NCBI GenBank assembly: GCA_025464975.1
Contig: JAODMT010000011.1
Span: 62,001-126,000 of the forward strand
DNA length: 64,000 nucleotides
Direction of reading: 5' to 3'
Source: Microbacteriaceae bacterium
GTDB lineage: Bacteria > Actinomycetota > Actinomycetes > Actinomycetales > Microbacteriaceae
Shown here in pieces: positions 43,209-52,527 of the stretch. Under the pieces are notes generated by a model, which did not search any database, had not been told where the DNA came from, and saw only the letters and a program-made list of their open reading frames with translations. Made by a program: the position numbers and the translations under genes. Each line of letters starts with the position of its first letter. Position 1 is the first letter of the stretch.

Positions 43209-45413
43209 ATGAAAGCTCAGCCTCTCTCGAGTTCGTCGGCGTCTCGTGCGTCGGCACTGTCCCGGGCGATCGCTGCCGGTCCCGTTGCCGAGAACGGCAA
43301 GAGCGGCGGGGTATTGAGTGCCGCACTCGGGCTGGTGTTTTTCAGTGTGCTTGCGGGAATTCTGGTTGCGGTGATCGCCTTGCCGCCCATCCTGCTGGCG
43401 GGTCGCACCGCCTCCGCCAGCATCGGGTTCTTCGAATCGCTGCCCGACTACATCACCATCGACCAGCAGAGCCAACGGAACGTCATCTACGGCAACCGGG
43501 ACGGTCATCCGGTGCCGATCGCTACCGTCTTCAACCAGGATCGCGAGGACGTCGGCTGGAACTCGGTGTCGCAGTACATCAAGGATGCGACCGTCGCCGG
43601 TGAGGACCGCCGGTTCTACGAACATGGCGGCGTCGACGTCAAGGCGATGGTGCGAGCCGCGGCGGGCAACGTTGCCAACGAGAACATCACGAGTGGAAGT
43701 TCGACCATTGCGATGCAGTTGGTCAAGAACATCCTGGTTCAGCGTGCAATGCAGATCAGCGACCCGAAGAAGCAGAAGGCGGCATATAACGCGGCAATTG
43801 ACGACACGATGAATCGCAAGCTTCGGGAGATGAAGTTCGCAATCGGGCTGGAGAAACGGTACACGAAGAACGACATTCTGCTCGGCTACCTGAATATCGC
43901 CGGCTTCGGGGGCAACACCTACGGCATCGAAACAGCCGCACTGAAGTATTTCAGCGTCAGCGCCAAAGACGTCAGTCTCCCGCAGGCCGCGAGCCTTGTC
44001 GCGATGCTCCAGCAGCCGAACCTGCGCAACCTGAGCAGCCCCGACCTGTACCCGGCGAACAAGGAGCGGCGGGATCTCATCCTGGCCGACATGCGCGAAC
44101 TCGGGTACATCACCGCCGCCCAGTACCGGGAGGCGGTGGCAACCCCCATAGAACCGAAACTGCAAGCTCCGCACAACGGATGCCTGTACGCGAGTGACGC
44201 CAAATTCGCGTGTGACTTCGCGCTCCGGATCGCGCCGACCCTCGAAGCCCTCGGCAAGACTGAGGCGGAGCGCGCCGCGGCCTGGGCGCGCGGCGGCTAC
44301 GAGATCTTCACAAGCATCGATCTCAATCAGCAGGATGTCGCGCAAGCGGCTCTGTCGACAAGCGCGCCAGCCACCGAGACCCGATTCGCGCTCGGGGCGT
44401 CGGCCGTGTCTGTGCAGCCGGGCACCGGCCGCATCCTGATAATGGCCCAGAACAAGGAGTTCGACAATTCCGGCACCGGAAGTGGCCCGACCGCAACCGC
44501 GGTCAACTTCAATACCGACCAGCAATTCGGCGGATCATCCGGCTTCCCCACCGGCTCGACCTACAAGATCTTTACTCTCGCCGACTGGCTCAAGGACGGG
44601 CGGCGGCTGAGCGATGTGGTCAACGGCACTTCCCGACCGTTCTCCTTGTCTTCCTTCAACTCGCGTTGCGCAAACTTCAACGGGCAGCGCCCATTCACTT
44701 TCCACAATGACACCCCGAACGAAGGGGGCAACATGACGGTTCAGGCCGCCACCCAGAACTCGGTGAACGTCGCCTTTATCACCATGGCGCAGCAGCTCGA
44801 TCTGTGTGACATCACGGACACGGCAAAATCGATGGGGGTTCATCGCGCCGACGGGGGCGAACTGCAATCGGTGCCCGCAGCCGTGATCGGAACAAACGAG
44901 ATTGCCCCGCTCACCATGGCCGGAGCCATCGCCACGATCGGCACCAACGGAATCTATTGCGCCCCGACGATCATCGACCGGGTGGTTGCTCCGGGAGGCG
45001 CCGAACTTGCCGGTCAGCCCAAGGCGTGTTCACAGGCGCTCGACCCGAATGTCGCGAGCACCGAGGCCTATGCCCTCTCGGCCGTCATGAGGGCTGGCAC
45101 CGGTCGGCCCGGTAACCCGCTTGACGGCGTGCCGATTGTTGGAAAGACCGGAACGACGGACTACTCCGACCACAACTGGCTCATCGCGACGACCACCAAG
45201 GTGGCCCTGGCGGTATGGGTGGGCAACATCGACGGCGGTCATGCCTCTCTGCGCAAGACGACGGTCGCCGGAACCAACGGCTACAACACGAAGTTCAATA
45301 TCTTCCGCGCCACGATGCTGTCGTTGAACTCGAATCCGGAGTATCGCGGTGGAGCGTTCCCGCCGCCGGACCCGTCTCTCGTCTCCGGAAAGGGACGGGC
45401 GTCCAAGAAGTGA
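43209..45413 (+). CDS. Class A penicillin-binding protein (transglycosylase-transpeptidase)
   Basis: 734 residues. AGGAGGGG precedes ATG 43209. A cytoplasmic head of about 35 residues and one membrane anchor (ALGLVFFSVLAGILVAVIAL) come first. The glycosyltransferase domain (family GT51) has GEDRRFYEHGGVD with catalytic Glu132, GSSTIAMQLVKN (163-174) and ARKL-like MNRKLREMKFAIGLEKRYTK. The transpeptidase domain has GSTYKIF (Ser450, Lys453), SVN (518-520) and KTGTT (646-650). All catalytic motifs are intact. It polymerises and cross-links peptidoglycan outside the membrane. The C-terminus lacks PASTA domains. Confidence 0.95.
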   Translation: MKAQPLSSSSASRASALSRAIAAGPVAENGKSGGVLSAALGLVFFSVLAGILVAVIALPPILLAGRTASASIGFFESLPDYITIDQQSQRNVIYGNRDGHPVPIATVFNQDREDVGWNSVSQYIKDATVAGEDRRFYEHGGVDVKAMVRAAAGNVANENITSGSSTIAMQLVKNILVQRAMQISDPKKQKAAYNAAIDDTMNRKLREMKFAIGLEKRYTKNDILLGYLNIAGFGGNTYGIETAALKYFSVSAKDVSLPQAASLVAMLQQPNLRNLSSPDLYPANKERRDLILADMRELGYITAAQYREAVATPIEPKLQAPHNGCLYASDAKFACDFALRIAPTLEALGKTEAERAAAWARGGYEIFTSIDLNQQDVAQAALSTSAPATETRFALGASAVSVQPGTGRILIMAQNKEFDNSGTGSGPTATAVNFNTDQQFGGSSGFPTGSTYKIFTLADWLKDGRRLSDVVNGTSRPFSLSSFNSRCANFNGQRPFTFHNDTPNEGGNMTVQAATQNSVNVAFITMAQQLDLCDITDTAKSMGVHRADGGELQSVPAAVIGTNEIAPLTMAGAIATIGTNGIYCAPTIIDRVVAPGGAELAGQPKACSQALDPNVASTEAYALSAVMRAGTGRPGNPLDGVPIVGKTGTTDYSDHNWLIATTTKVALAVWVGNIDGGHASLRKTTVAGTNGYNTKFNIFRATMLSLNSNPEYRGGAFPPPDPSLVSGKGRASKK

Positions 45414-45550
45414 CGCTCGCCTCTCGCGCGGTGCCCGCGTTCGGTCCGCGCGCCGCGTCTCGCTGCACACGGTCTTCGCCGCGTCCGGTGCACTGCCGCT
45501 AATGAACCGCGCCTAATGCGTGGGTCTACTTCTTCGCCCCTGCAGCTTTC

Positions 45551-45615
45551 CTCTACTGCTTCGCTCTACTGCTCTCCTCTACTGCTTCGCCCTACTGCTT
45601 CGCTCTACTGCTCTA
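45551..45615. repeat. 13-bp tandem array, five units
   Basis: CTCTACTGCTTCG, CTCTACTGCTCTC and CCCTACTGCTTCG repeat without spacers and run into the last codons and stop of the minus-strand MarR gene. The period is not a multiple of three; the gene covers only the last unit. Confidence 0.9.
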
Positions 45616-46057
45616 TCGTGTGCTCAAGCGCCGGGAGCGCGGCCTCAATGCTCTGCACTTCGGACTCGCTCAGCCCGGCGAGCAGTTGCGCTACGACGCC
45701 GGCGCGGGCCGACCGTGCGCGTGCTATCGCATCCGTCCCGGCATCCGTCATCTCGATGAGGAAGGCGCGACCGTCGAGCGGATCGGTTTTGCGGGCGACG
45801 AGGCCGCGGGCCTCGAGCTCGGCAACGACTCGTGTGATGCTCGGAGCCGAGACCAATTCGACCTGCGCGAGGTCGGCAAGTCGAATCGGTCCCTGCTTGG
45901 AGATTGTGGCGAGGGCAGACAGGAGACCATGGCTGAGGCCTCCGGTCGCGGCGATGAGGCGACGGTTCAACCGCGCGACAACGAAGGCCAATCGTGCGGC
46001 GAGCGAGCTCGGTGTCTTCTCATCCACTGCCAGTCCTCCGGTCGAATTAGACGTCAC
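45605..46057 (-). CDS. MarR-family transcriptional regulator
   Basis: 150 residues from a GTG start at 46057, overlapping the end of the MFS gene by 11 bp. Winged helix: ATISKQGPIRLADLAQVE, recognition helix SAPSITRVVAELEARGLVA, wing KTDPLDGRAFLIEMTDAG. It probably represses the upstream MFS exporter from the palindrome at 47841-47858, with a drug-like ligand relieving repression. It is second in the operon. The end of the gene lies in a 13-bp tandem array. Confidence 0.9.
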   Translation of the reverse strand: MTSNSTGGLAVDEKTPSSLAARLAFVVARLNRRLIAATGGLSHGLLSALATISKQGPIRLADLAQVELVSAPSITRVVAELEARGLVARKTDPLDGRAFLIEMTDAGTDAIARARSARAGVVAQLLAGLSESEVQSIEAALPALEHTIEQ

Positions 46058-47792
46058 TCATTGCCTCTGCCGGCTGCTGCGTGCCGATCGGGGACGTCTC
46101 GAGATGAATATACTTGCCGCCCGCCGAGAGTGAGGCGACAGCACCGACGAGCGACATGACTGCCGCGGCGATGAACACGATCACGAGGCCGGAGTGGAAC
46201 GGCTGGGAGATCAGCTGGGGAAAGAACGTCTTACCCGTGAGCGCGCCGGCATTCGAGGTGGACAGGCTTTTCAGGACGCCTGTCGGCCCGAGGATGCTTG
46301 CAACCGGGTTGTAACCGAGGAAGGCGGCGAACAGACTGCCGACCGGTGGTGTCGCGGCGACCTGGTTCGCGACCGCCGTTCCGACTCCGTGGGCGGTGAG
46401 GCCGCTGCGCAGTGCGTTCGGAAGGGTGTCGGCGAGTCCTGCGATCATGAGCGAGAAGAAGATCCCGATCGAGAGCGAGTTTCCCGCGTTCTGGAAGGTA
46501 CCGGTCATCCCGGATGCTGCGCCTCGTTGATTCGCCGGGACACTGTTCATGATCGCGGTTCGGTTGGGTGCGGCGAACATGCCGGAGCCGACACCGTTGA
46601 GGAACGTGATGATCGCGAATGCCGCGTAGTTGAAGTTCACCGGAATGAGCAGCAGCGCGACGAAGGTCACGGCGACGAGCACGAGACCTCCGGTGGCGAA
46701 GATGCGAGCCCCGAAGCGGTCACTGAGCGTTCCGGAGATTGGTCCAGAGACCAGGAAGCCGATCGTGAGCGGCAACAGGTAGATGCCAGCCCAGAGCGGG
46801 GTGCTCGCGTAGGAGAAGCCGTGAAGCGGCAGCCAGATTCCCTGAAGCCAGATGATGAGCATGAACTGAAGTCCACCGCGACCGACCGACGCCAGAAGGC
46901 CGGCGAAGTTGCCCCAGGCGAAGGCTTTGATGCGGAAGAGCCGCATGTTGAACATGGGGTCCTTCGTGTGGAGCTGCATGAACACGAAGCCGACGAGCAG
47001 AACGACACCACCGATGATGCCGGTAAGCACCCAGGGGTTGGCCCAGCCGGTGGCGCTCGTGCCGTAGGGCTGGATGCCGTAGGTGATTCCGGCGAGGAGG
47101 GAGGTGAGTCCGACCGCGAACACGATGTTGCCCGGCCAGTCGACCTTTCCGGGGCTCTTGCTGCCGACCTCATGCAGCGACTTGTAGGACCAGATGGTTC
47201 CCAGCACGCCGATCGGAACGCTCACGAGGAAGATTGCCCGCCAGTCGATCTCGGCGAGCACCCCACCGATGATGAGGCCGAGGAAGGTCCCGGCGATCGC
47301 GGCGATCTGGTTGATGCCGATTGCCATGCCGCGCTTGTTGGCGGGGAACGCGTCGGTGAGGATTGCGGTCGAGTTGGCGAACAGCATCGAGCCGCCGACC
47401 GCCTGGATCACGCGCCATCCGATCAGCCACAGCGCCCCGGCACCGGAGGTAAACGGATCGAAGACGAGGGCGATGGCGGCGATCGAGAAGATCACAAAGC
47501 CCATGTTGTAGATGCGCACGCGGCCGTAGATGTCCCCGAGCCGGCCGAAGCTGACGACGAGAACGGCGGTGACGAGGATGTAGCCCATCAGCATCCAGAG
47601 CAGGTAGCTCACGTTGCCCGGCTGAAGTGGATCGAGCTTGATGCCCTTGAAGATGGCGGGAAGTGAAATGAGCACGATGGACCCGTTGATCGTGGCCATC
47701 AACATTCCGAGGGTTGTGTTGCTCAGTGCCACCCATTTGTACTTGGGGTGATCCTTATTGAACATGCCGGTGCGAGCCGCGGACTCTGCCAT
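46047..47792 (-). CDS. MFS drug exporter, DHA2 (14-helix) type
   Basis: 581 residues with about fourteen membrane helices. The MFS loop motif is FGRLGDIYGRVRIYN after helix 2. The DHA2 motif in helix 5 is NQIAAIAGTFLGLIIGG, and the second-half loop motif is SGTLSDRFGARIFATGG. It should export drugs or toxic metabolites using proton motive force. The MarR gene overlaps its 3' end, a classical efflux/regulator pair. Confidence 0.93.
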   Translation of the reverse strand: MAESAARTGMFNKDHPKYKWVALSNTTLGMLMATINGSIVLISLPAIFKGIKLDPLQPGNVSYLLWMLMGYILVTAVLVVSFGRLGDIYGRVRIYNMGFVIFSIAAIALVFDPFTSGAGALWLIGWRVIQAVGGSMLFANSTAILTDAFPANKRGMAIGINQIAAIAGTFLGLIIGGVLAEIDWRAIFLVSVPIGVLGTIWSYKSLHEVGSKSPGKVDWPGNIVFAVGLTSLLAGITYGIQPYGTSATGWANPWVLTGIIGGVVLLVGFVFMQLHTKDPMFNMRLFRIKAFAWGNFAGLLASVGRGGLQFMLIIWLQGIWLPLHGFSYASTPLWAGIYLLPLTIGFLVSGPISGTLSDRFGARIFATGGLVLVAVTFVALLLIPVNFNYAAFAIITFLNGVGSGMFAAPNRTAIMNSVPANQRGAASGMTGTFQNAGNSLSIGIFFSLMIAGLADTLPNALRSGLTAHGVGTAVANQVAATPPVGSLFAAFLGYNPVASILGPTGVLKSLSTSNAGALTGKTFFPQLISQPFHSGLVIVFIAAAVMSLVGAVASLSAGGKYIHLETSPIGTQQPAEAMSDV

Positions 47793-47840
47793 TGGAGGCC
47801 TTCCAGATTCGAAGGCGTCACCGTTGAGCGCCCGATAGTT

Positions 47841-47858
47841 ACTTGTTATGTACTAAGT
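47841..47858. promoter_or_regulatory. Candidate MarR operator upstream of the MFS gene
   Basis: ACTTGTTATGTACTAAGT is an AT-rich imperfect inverted repeat (ACTT...AAGT with matching T and A inside) 48 bp before the MFS start, in otherwise GC-rich DNA. On the minus strand a TATACT hexamer overlaps its edge as a possible -10. The site fits MarR-family operators in size and symmetry. Confidence 0.5.
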
Positions 47859-47897
47859 ATACGCGCGAGAGGTGGCGGAAATTCCCGCCCGGCCGCC

Positions 47898-50800
47898 CTA
47901 CCGAATGGCGCCGGCGAGCGAGCTACTTTCGATCCGGCTCGTGCCGTGCTCATCGACGGCCACATGCAGCTTCGACAGAATCTGCTCCTTCATCGACCCC
48001 ACATGACTGATCAGGCCGATGGTGCGCCCGCCGGCTCGCAGTCCGTCGAGGGTGCCCATGGCGATTTCGAGCGTCTCGTCGTCGAGCGATCCGAAACCTT
48101 CGTCGATAAACAGGGTGTCGAGACGGATGCCGCCGGCCTGGTTGGTGACCACCTCGGCGAGCCCGAGGGCCAGGGCGAGGGAAGCGAGGAAGGTCTCACC
48201 GCCGGACAGCGAGTGAGTGGCCCGCGATCGTCCCGTGTGTTCATCGAGAATGGCGAGACCCAGTCCGGATTGCGTGTTTCGGTACTGCACGGAGTCGTCG
48301 TGTTCGAGGGTGAAGCGTCCACTCGTCATCACCCGCAGACGCGCGTTGGCCGCGGCGACGATCTGCTCCAGTTGGGCCGCGAGCACGTATGTCTCGAGCC
48401 GCATCCGGCGCGTGTTCGGTTCCTTGCCCTGCACTGCGTTGGCGAGTTCGCTCAGTTGTTCGAACTCGGTCTGCAGCGACGCGGATGCCGAGAGCTGAGC
48501 GCGTGCGGCCGCCACCGTGCGGGTGGCTTCGTTTACTCGTTCGGTGAGGGTGCTGAGGGTGCCGAAGGCGTCGTCCCGGTACCCGCGGAGCGCGGCGAGG
48601 AGTTCCGCCGCGTCATCAGGCTCCACCGGTTCGGTCGGCAGATCGGCGAGTTCGGGTTCAGCAAGGGTGAACCGCGCGGTCGCCACTTCCTGGTCGAACG
48701 TGCGGACGAGGGCCTCGAGTCGCGCGAGTTCGGCCGGGGCGAGGCGCGCCGCGGCGACTGCATCCTCGAGTTCCTCGAGGACTTCGAGTGCGCCGAGGAC
48801 TTCGAGTGCGCCCAGCTCGACAAGGCCGTTAAGGCGGTCGAGGCCGTTAAGGCGGTCGAGGTCGACAAGGCCGTGAAGGCCGTCTGGGTCGTCAAGCCCG
48901 CTGGCCAGAACGCCATTGAGCCGGTCCGCTTCCGCCGCGTCGACGAAGCCCTGCTCGAGCAATTGAGCGACCAACACCGTGACGGCTCGGAAGAACGAGC
49001 GCTGGGCGGCACGTGTCTCCTCGATCGCGGCCTGGAGGGCCTTCGCCGCGTCCAGGCCGAGCTGCAGTTGTTCGACGCGGGCTGCCACCGACTCGTGCGC
49101 TCCCCGCTCGGTCTCGACCAGCTTCTGTGCCGCCTCGCGGGCGACTCGCTTCTCCGTGACCAGTCGTGCGGCGCTGTCGCGAGCCGTCTGTAGTTCGGCG
49201 AGTTCGGCCCGGGCGTTGTCCAGCTCTGCCTTGAGCTCGGTGATGCGGGTTTCGAGTGCCGTGGCTCGCTCGCCCGCTGCGACAGCCTTGGTTAGCGCGT
49301 CGTGAGCAGACGCCAGTTCCACCGTGAAGTCCTCCGGCGACTTGCTCTCGGTTCGCGCGGCTGTCTCGGCGAGCCGGGTCGCGAGTTCCGAACTCTCTGC
49401 TGTCTTGCGGTCGAACGCCAGGCGCAGGTCGTCCGCATGCTGCCGAGCGGCGTCGATGTCGTCCTGGGTGACGGGTTCGGCGTCGGTTGTGGCCGGTGCC
49501 GGGTGGGCTACGGAGCCACACACCGCGCACGGTTCGCCGTCGACGAGGGCACTCGCGAGTTCGAACGCGTGGCCGGCGAGGCGCTGCTCCATGAGCGACT
49601 GGTGATGAGCGACCGCGGCGAGGTGCACCCTTCCTGACTCAAGCTCCGCGGAACGCGTGATGGCGAGTCGGACTTCGAGTGCTCGGGCGAGCTCGGCCGC
49701 CTCGAGTGCGGCGGAGAGCCGAGCCGTGGTTTCTCTTGCCGCCGGTTCGCCGGCGGCCGTGATTCGGGCGAGCTGGAGTTGCGCCGATTCGTCGTCTATT
49801 TGTCGCGGCAGTGCCGCGATGTTCGCGGCGGCGGCGTGAACTGCTGTTTCGATCAGTGCCAGTTCCGCTTCGGAGGAATCCGCTTCGGTGCCGAGTCGTG
49901 CCAGGGAGAGCTCCTGGGCCAGTGCTCGATCGAGCGAGCCGAGTTGACGGCTGCGGCGATCGATCGCGGTCGAGAGCGCGAGAGCGTCTTTCTGCTCCGC
50001 TTTATCCTCAGCCTGCCCTGCAATACGCTCCTCCCGCTCCGCCCTACCCTCACCCGGGTCCGCCCTACCCTCACCCGGGTCCGCCCTACCCTCAACCTGC
50101 TGCGGCCCGTCGGCGGCGGAGTGCGGGGCATCCCCATCCGGCACGTCGAACAGTGCAAACGCTGCTCGAGCCTCGCGTTCGGCCGACTTCGCGGACCGCA
50201 GCGCGTCATCCGCTTCACGCCGCGCGGTCACGTGGGGCCACACGTTCGAAGCGCGACGGGCGACAGCGACCGTGTCCCGAACGTCATCGATCTCTGAGGC
50301 ACGCTCAAGCAGACCGGCGAGACTGCTTCGTGCCGCGTCCCGTCGGCGCTGGAGCGCGTGAACGGCGGTGAGGCGTCGGTGTTCCTCGTCGGTCGCGGAC
50401 AGGGCGGCGTCGCGTTCCTCAGCTTCAGATGACGCGGCCGATCGCTGCTCCTGGATTGAGGCCAGCCCGTCCTCGAACCACGCGAGATCGGTCACGGTCT
50501 GCTCGGTCCGGCTCTGCTCGGTCCGGGTCTGCTCGGCCAGGCTCTGCTCGGTCTGGGTCTGCTCGGTCCGGGTGCCCTCTGTCTGCAGCAGATGCCTCAG
50601 TTGGGCGGCGAGCTGGGCGATTGCCGCCCGTGACCCGCCCACTTGCGCTTCGAGCGCCTTGCGTCGCTCGGCGATGATTGTCTCGTAGTCGGCGAAACGC
50701 TGCGAGCCGAAGAGACTGCGCAACACGGACTGACGGTCTTCGTTGTTGGAGCGCAGGAACTCCTGAAAGCGGTTCTGTGCTAGCAGAATCACCTGCAGAA

Positions 50801-51248
50801 ACTGGTCCTTGGTGAGCCCGACCAGTTCGAGAAGGCCCTTGCCGACGTCGACGGGACCCGCGAACATTCCCTCCCAGGCGTCGTCGGCCCGCCGGAAAAG
50901 TTCGGCCGTCGGTGGCGCCTTCGTCGTGCCCTTTCCGTTCTTCTTGGCGCGCTCGAATTCCGGGGTGCGGTGCACCCGGTAATCGGTGCCCTCGACGCTG
51001 AAGACGAGTTCGACGAAGGTTGGATCCTCTGGGGTGGCGTGGTCGCTGCGCAGCTTCTGTTGGGATCCCTCGTATCGCGGCACGCTTCCGTACAGCGCGT
51101 AGCAGACGGCGTCGAGGATGCTGGACTTGCCGGCGCCGGTCTTGCCGGTGATGAGGAAGATTCCGTCGTCGTCGAACTCCTCAAAGTCGACGAACTGCTC
51201 GTGACGGTAGGGTCCGAAACCCGCGAGTCGGAGTGACTTGATTTTCAT
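47898..51248 (-). CDS. sbcC: SbcC exonuclease ATPase subunit
   Basis: 1116 residues, SMC-like. N-terminal Walker A GKTGAGKSSILDAVCYALYG (35-54), long coiled coils, zinc-hook CxxC in GEPCAVCGSVAHP near residue 575, then the C-terminal signature HSLSGGETFLASLALAL and Walker B DTLFIDEGFGSLD. With SbcD it opens DNA hairpins and trims double-strand ends. The coiled coils contain three tandem-repeat insertions (EQT-, GRADPGE- and RLNGL-type), which make it longer than usual and may disturb heptad phasing. It overlaps sbcD by 4 bp. Confidence 0.95.
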   Translation of the reverse strand: MKIKSLRLAGFGPYRHEQFVDFEEFDDDGIFLITGKTGAGKSSILDAVCYALYGSVPRYEGSQQKLRSDHATPEDPTFVELVFSVEGTDYRVHRTPEFERAKKNGKGTTKAPPTAELFRRADDAWEGMFAGPVDVGKGLLELVGLTKDQFLQVILLAQNRFQEFLRSNNEDRQSVLRSLFGSQRFADYETIIAERRKALEAQVGGSRAAIAQLAAQLRHLLQTEGTRTEQTQTEQSLAEQTRTEQSRTEQTVTDLAWFEDGLASIQEQRSAASSEAEERDAALSATDEEHRRLTAVHALQRRRDAARSSLAGLLERASEIDDVRDTVAVARRASNVWPHVTARREADDALRSAKSAEREARAAFALFDVPDGDAPHSAADGPQQVEGRADPGEGRADPGEGRAEREERIAGQAEDKAEQKDALALSTAIDRRSRQLGSLDRALAQELSLARLGTEADSSEAELALIETAVHAAAANIAALPRQIDDESAQLQLARITAAGEPAARETTARLSAALEAAELARALEVRLAITRSAELESGRVHLAAVAHHQSLMEQRLAGHAFELASALVDGEPCAVCGSVAHPAPATTDAEPVTQDDIDAARQHADDLRLAFDRKTAESSELATRLAETAARTESKSPEDFTVELASAHDALTKAVAAGERATALETRITELKAELDNARAELAELQTARDSAARLVTEKRVAREAAQKLVETERGAHESVAARVEQLQLGLDAAKALQAAIEETRAAQRSFFRAVTVLVAQLLEQGFVDAAEADRLNGVLASGLDDPDGLHGLVDLDRLNGLDRLNGLVELGALEVLGALEVLEELEDAVAAARLAPAELARLEALVRTFDQEVATARFTLAEPELADLPTEPVEPDDAAELLAALRGYRDDAFGTLSTLTERVNEATRTVAAARAQLSASASLQTEFEQLSELANAVQGKEPNTRRMRLETYVLAAQLEQIVAAANARLRVMTSGRFTLEHDDSVQYRNTQSGLGLAILDEHTGRSRATHSLSGGETFLASLALALGLAEVVTNQAGGIRLDTLFIDEGFGSLDDETLEIAMGTLDGLRAGGRTIGLISHVGSMKEQILSKLHVAVDEHGTSRIESSSLAGAIR
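48777..48860 (-). repeat. Two 18-bp direct repeat pairs inside sbcC
   Basis: GAGGACTTCGAGTGCGCC occurs twice (48777-48812) and GCCGTTAAGGCGGTCGAG twice (48825-48860). They encode the LEVLGA and RLNGLD duplications in the distal coiled coil. Confidence 0.9.
50038..50100 (-). repeat. 21-bp tandem array inside sbcC
   Basis: Three units beginning TCCGCCCTACCCTCACCCGG, in frame, encode repeats of GRADPGE. The third unit is diverged at its end. Confidence 0.9.
50491..50580 (-). repeat. 15-bp tandem array inside sbcC
   Basis: Six units of the type GTCCGGGTCTGCTCG, in frame, encode an EQT(R/Q)T-like pentapeptide array in the ascending coiled coil. Confidence 0.9.
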
Positions 51249-52402
51249 CGGGCCGCCTCGTGTTCCGCGACAACATCTGCAATCAGGGCGCGTTCGGTGT
51301 CGCTCGCACCCATTCCGTTGCGCACTAGCGCGAGAAAATCATCGACGATCGCGGCGTCGCTCTTGGCTGCGATCCGTTCGCTGTACGTCTTGGTGTCGTT
51401 CTCGGCGGTGACGCTCGGGCGGTACTCGAGTGTGGCGGCGTGCGGGAAGCGCGTCTGCAGTCGACGCATCGCATCCATCGGGCGAACCCGATCGGTGAGG
51501 ATTGCGCTGACCCAGTCGCTCTCGAACCGGGCATTGGCGGTGTCGGTGAGGAGGCCGTCCAACTCCCCGGTGAGTACGGTAAGCCGGCGCGGGATGGGGA
51601 GCTCGATCCACTCGACGGCGCCGAGGCCCGCGGCATCCAGTTCCACGAGCCACGCACCACGCGGCTTATCGGACTCGCTGAACGAGTAGTGCAGCGGCGC
51701 ACCCGAGTAACGAACGCGGGGGCTCAGTTCCGCTCGGCCGTGAATGTGACCGAGGGCGACGTAGTCGGGTCCGTCGAAGGTGCCGAGCGGCACGAGGTCA
51801 AGCCCGCCCGCGGTGATATCCCGTTCGACGTCGCTCGGTTCCACGTCGACGATAAATGCGTGCGACAGAACGACCGAGCGGCCCCCGTGCCGGGCAAGAT
51901 CGGTGCGGACGCGATCCATCACGAAGCCGAGCACCTGGGCGTGGCTGCGCAGTTCGCGACCAGCCTCGAGCATGCCCTGATAATGGTGCCGCACGAGCGA
52001 CGGTTCGAGGTATGGGATGCCGTAGAAGCGCACCGGTCCGTGGTCGTCGTCGATGGTGATCGGCTGGTCGTGCTGGTCGGGACGCGTGATGATGTGGATG
52101 CCGGACAGCCCGGTGAATCCGGAATTGAAGCCGAGTCGTGTAGCCGAGTCATGGTTGCCGCTGGTGAGGATGACCGCGGCGCCGGCAGCTCGGATCGCGG
52201 TCAGCGTTCGAGTGAGCACGTCGTAGTTCTCGGCCGCCGGAGTGGCGGAATCGAAGATGTCACCGGACACGACAACCACGTCCACTCGGTGCTTCTCGAC
52301 CGCGTCGACGAGTGCGTCGAGCACGATTTGGAGGTGTGCGAGGGTCGAATTTCCGTGAAAGCTCCGCCCGATGTGCCAGTCAGACGTGTGCAGGATCTTC
52401 AT
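51245..52402 (-). CDS. sbcD: SbcD exonuclease catalytic subunit
   Basis: 385 residues. The calcineurin-like phosphoesterase motifs are MKILHTSDWHIGRSF (Asp8, His10), VVSGDIFDSA (Asp), LTSGNHDSA (Asn-His), VVLSHAFI (His) and ALGHIHG (His-x-His). The capping domain follows. It is the Mn-dependent nuclease of the SbcCD complex and comes first in the operon, ahead of sbcC with a 4-bp overlap. No SOS box is seen upstream. Confidence 0.95.
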   Translation of the reverse strand: MKILHTSDWHIGRSFHGNSTLAHLQIVLDALVDAVEKHRVDVVVVSGDIFDSATPAAENYDVLTRTLTAIRAAGAAVILTSGNHDSATRLGFNSGFTGLSGIHIITRPDQHDQPITIDDDHGPVRFYGIPYLEPSLVRHHYQGMLEAGRELRSHAQVLGFVMDRVRTDLARHGGRSVVLSHAFIVDVEPSDVERDITAGGLDLVPLGTFDGPDYVALGHIHGRAELSPRVRYSGAPLHYSFSESDKPRGAWLVELDAAGLGAVEWIELPIPRRLTVLTGELDGLLTDTANARFESDWVSAILTDRVRPMDAMRRLQTRFPHAATLEYRPSVTAENDTKTYSERIAAKSDAAIVDDFLALVRNGMGASDTERALIADVVAEHEAAR

Positions 52403-52527
52403 GATCGTCAGGCTAATCGAGGCGTGCGACGTTGCTCGGTAGGCACCTCGAGAGTCGCGTCACGGGCGGAATTTCAGTGACATAGGCTCGCGATTGCAGA
52501 CCGCCGCACGGACCCGAAACAACCATG

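Noticed and set aside
46194-47666. A 490-codon plus-strand frame opposite the MFS exporter
   Set aside because: Highly charged antisense shadow of a membrane protein gene.
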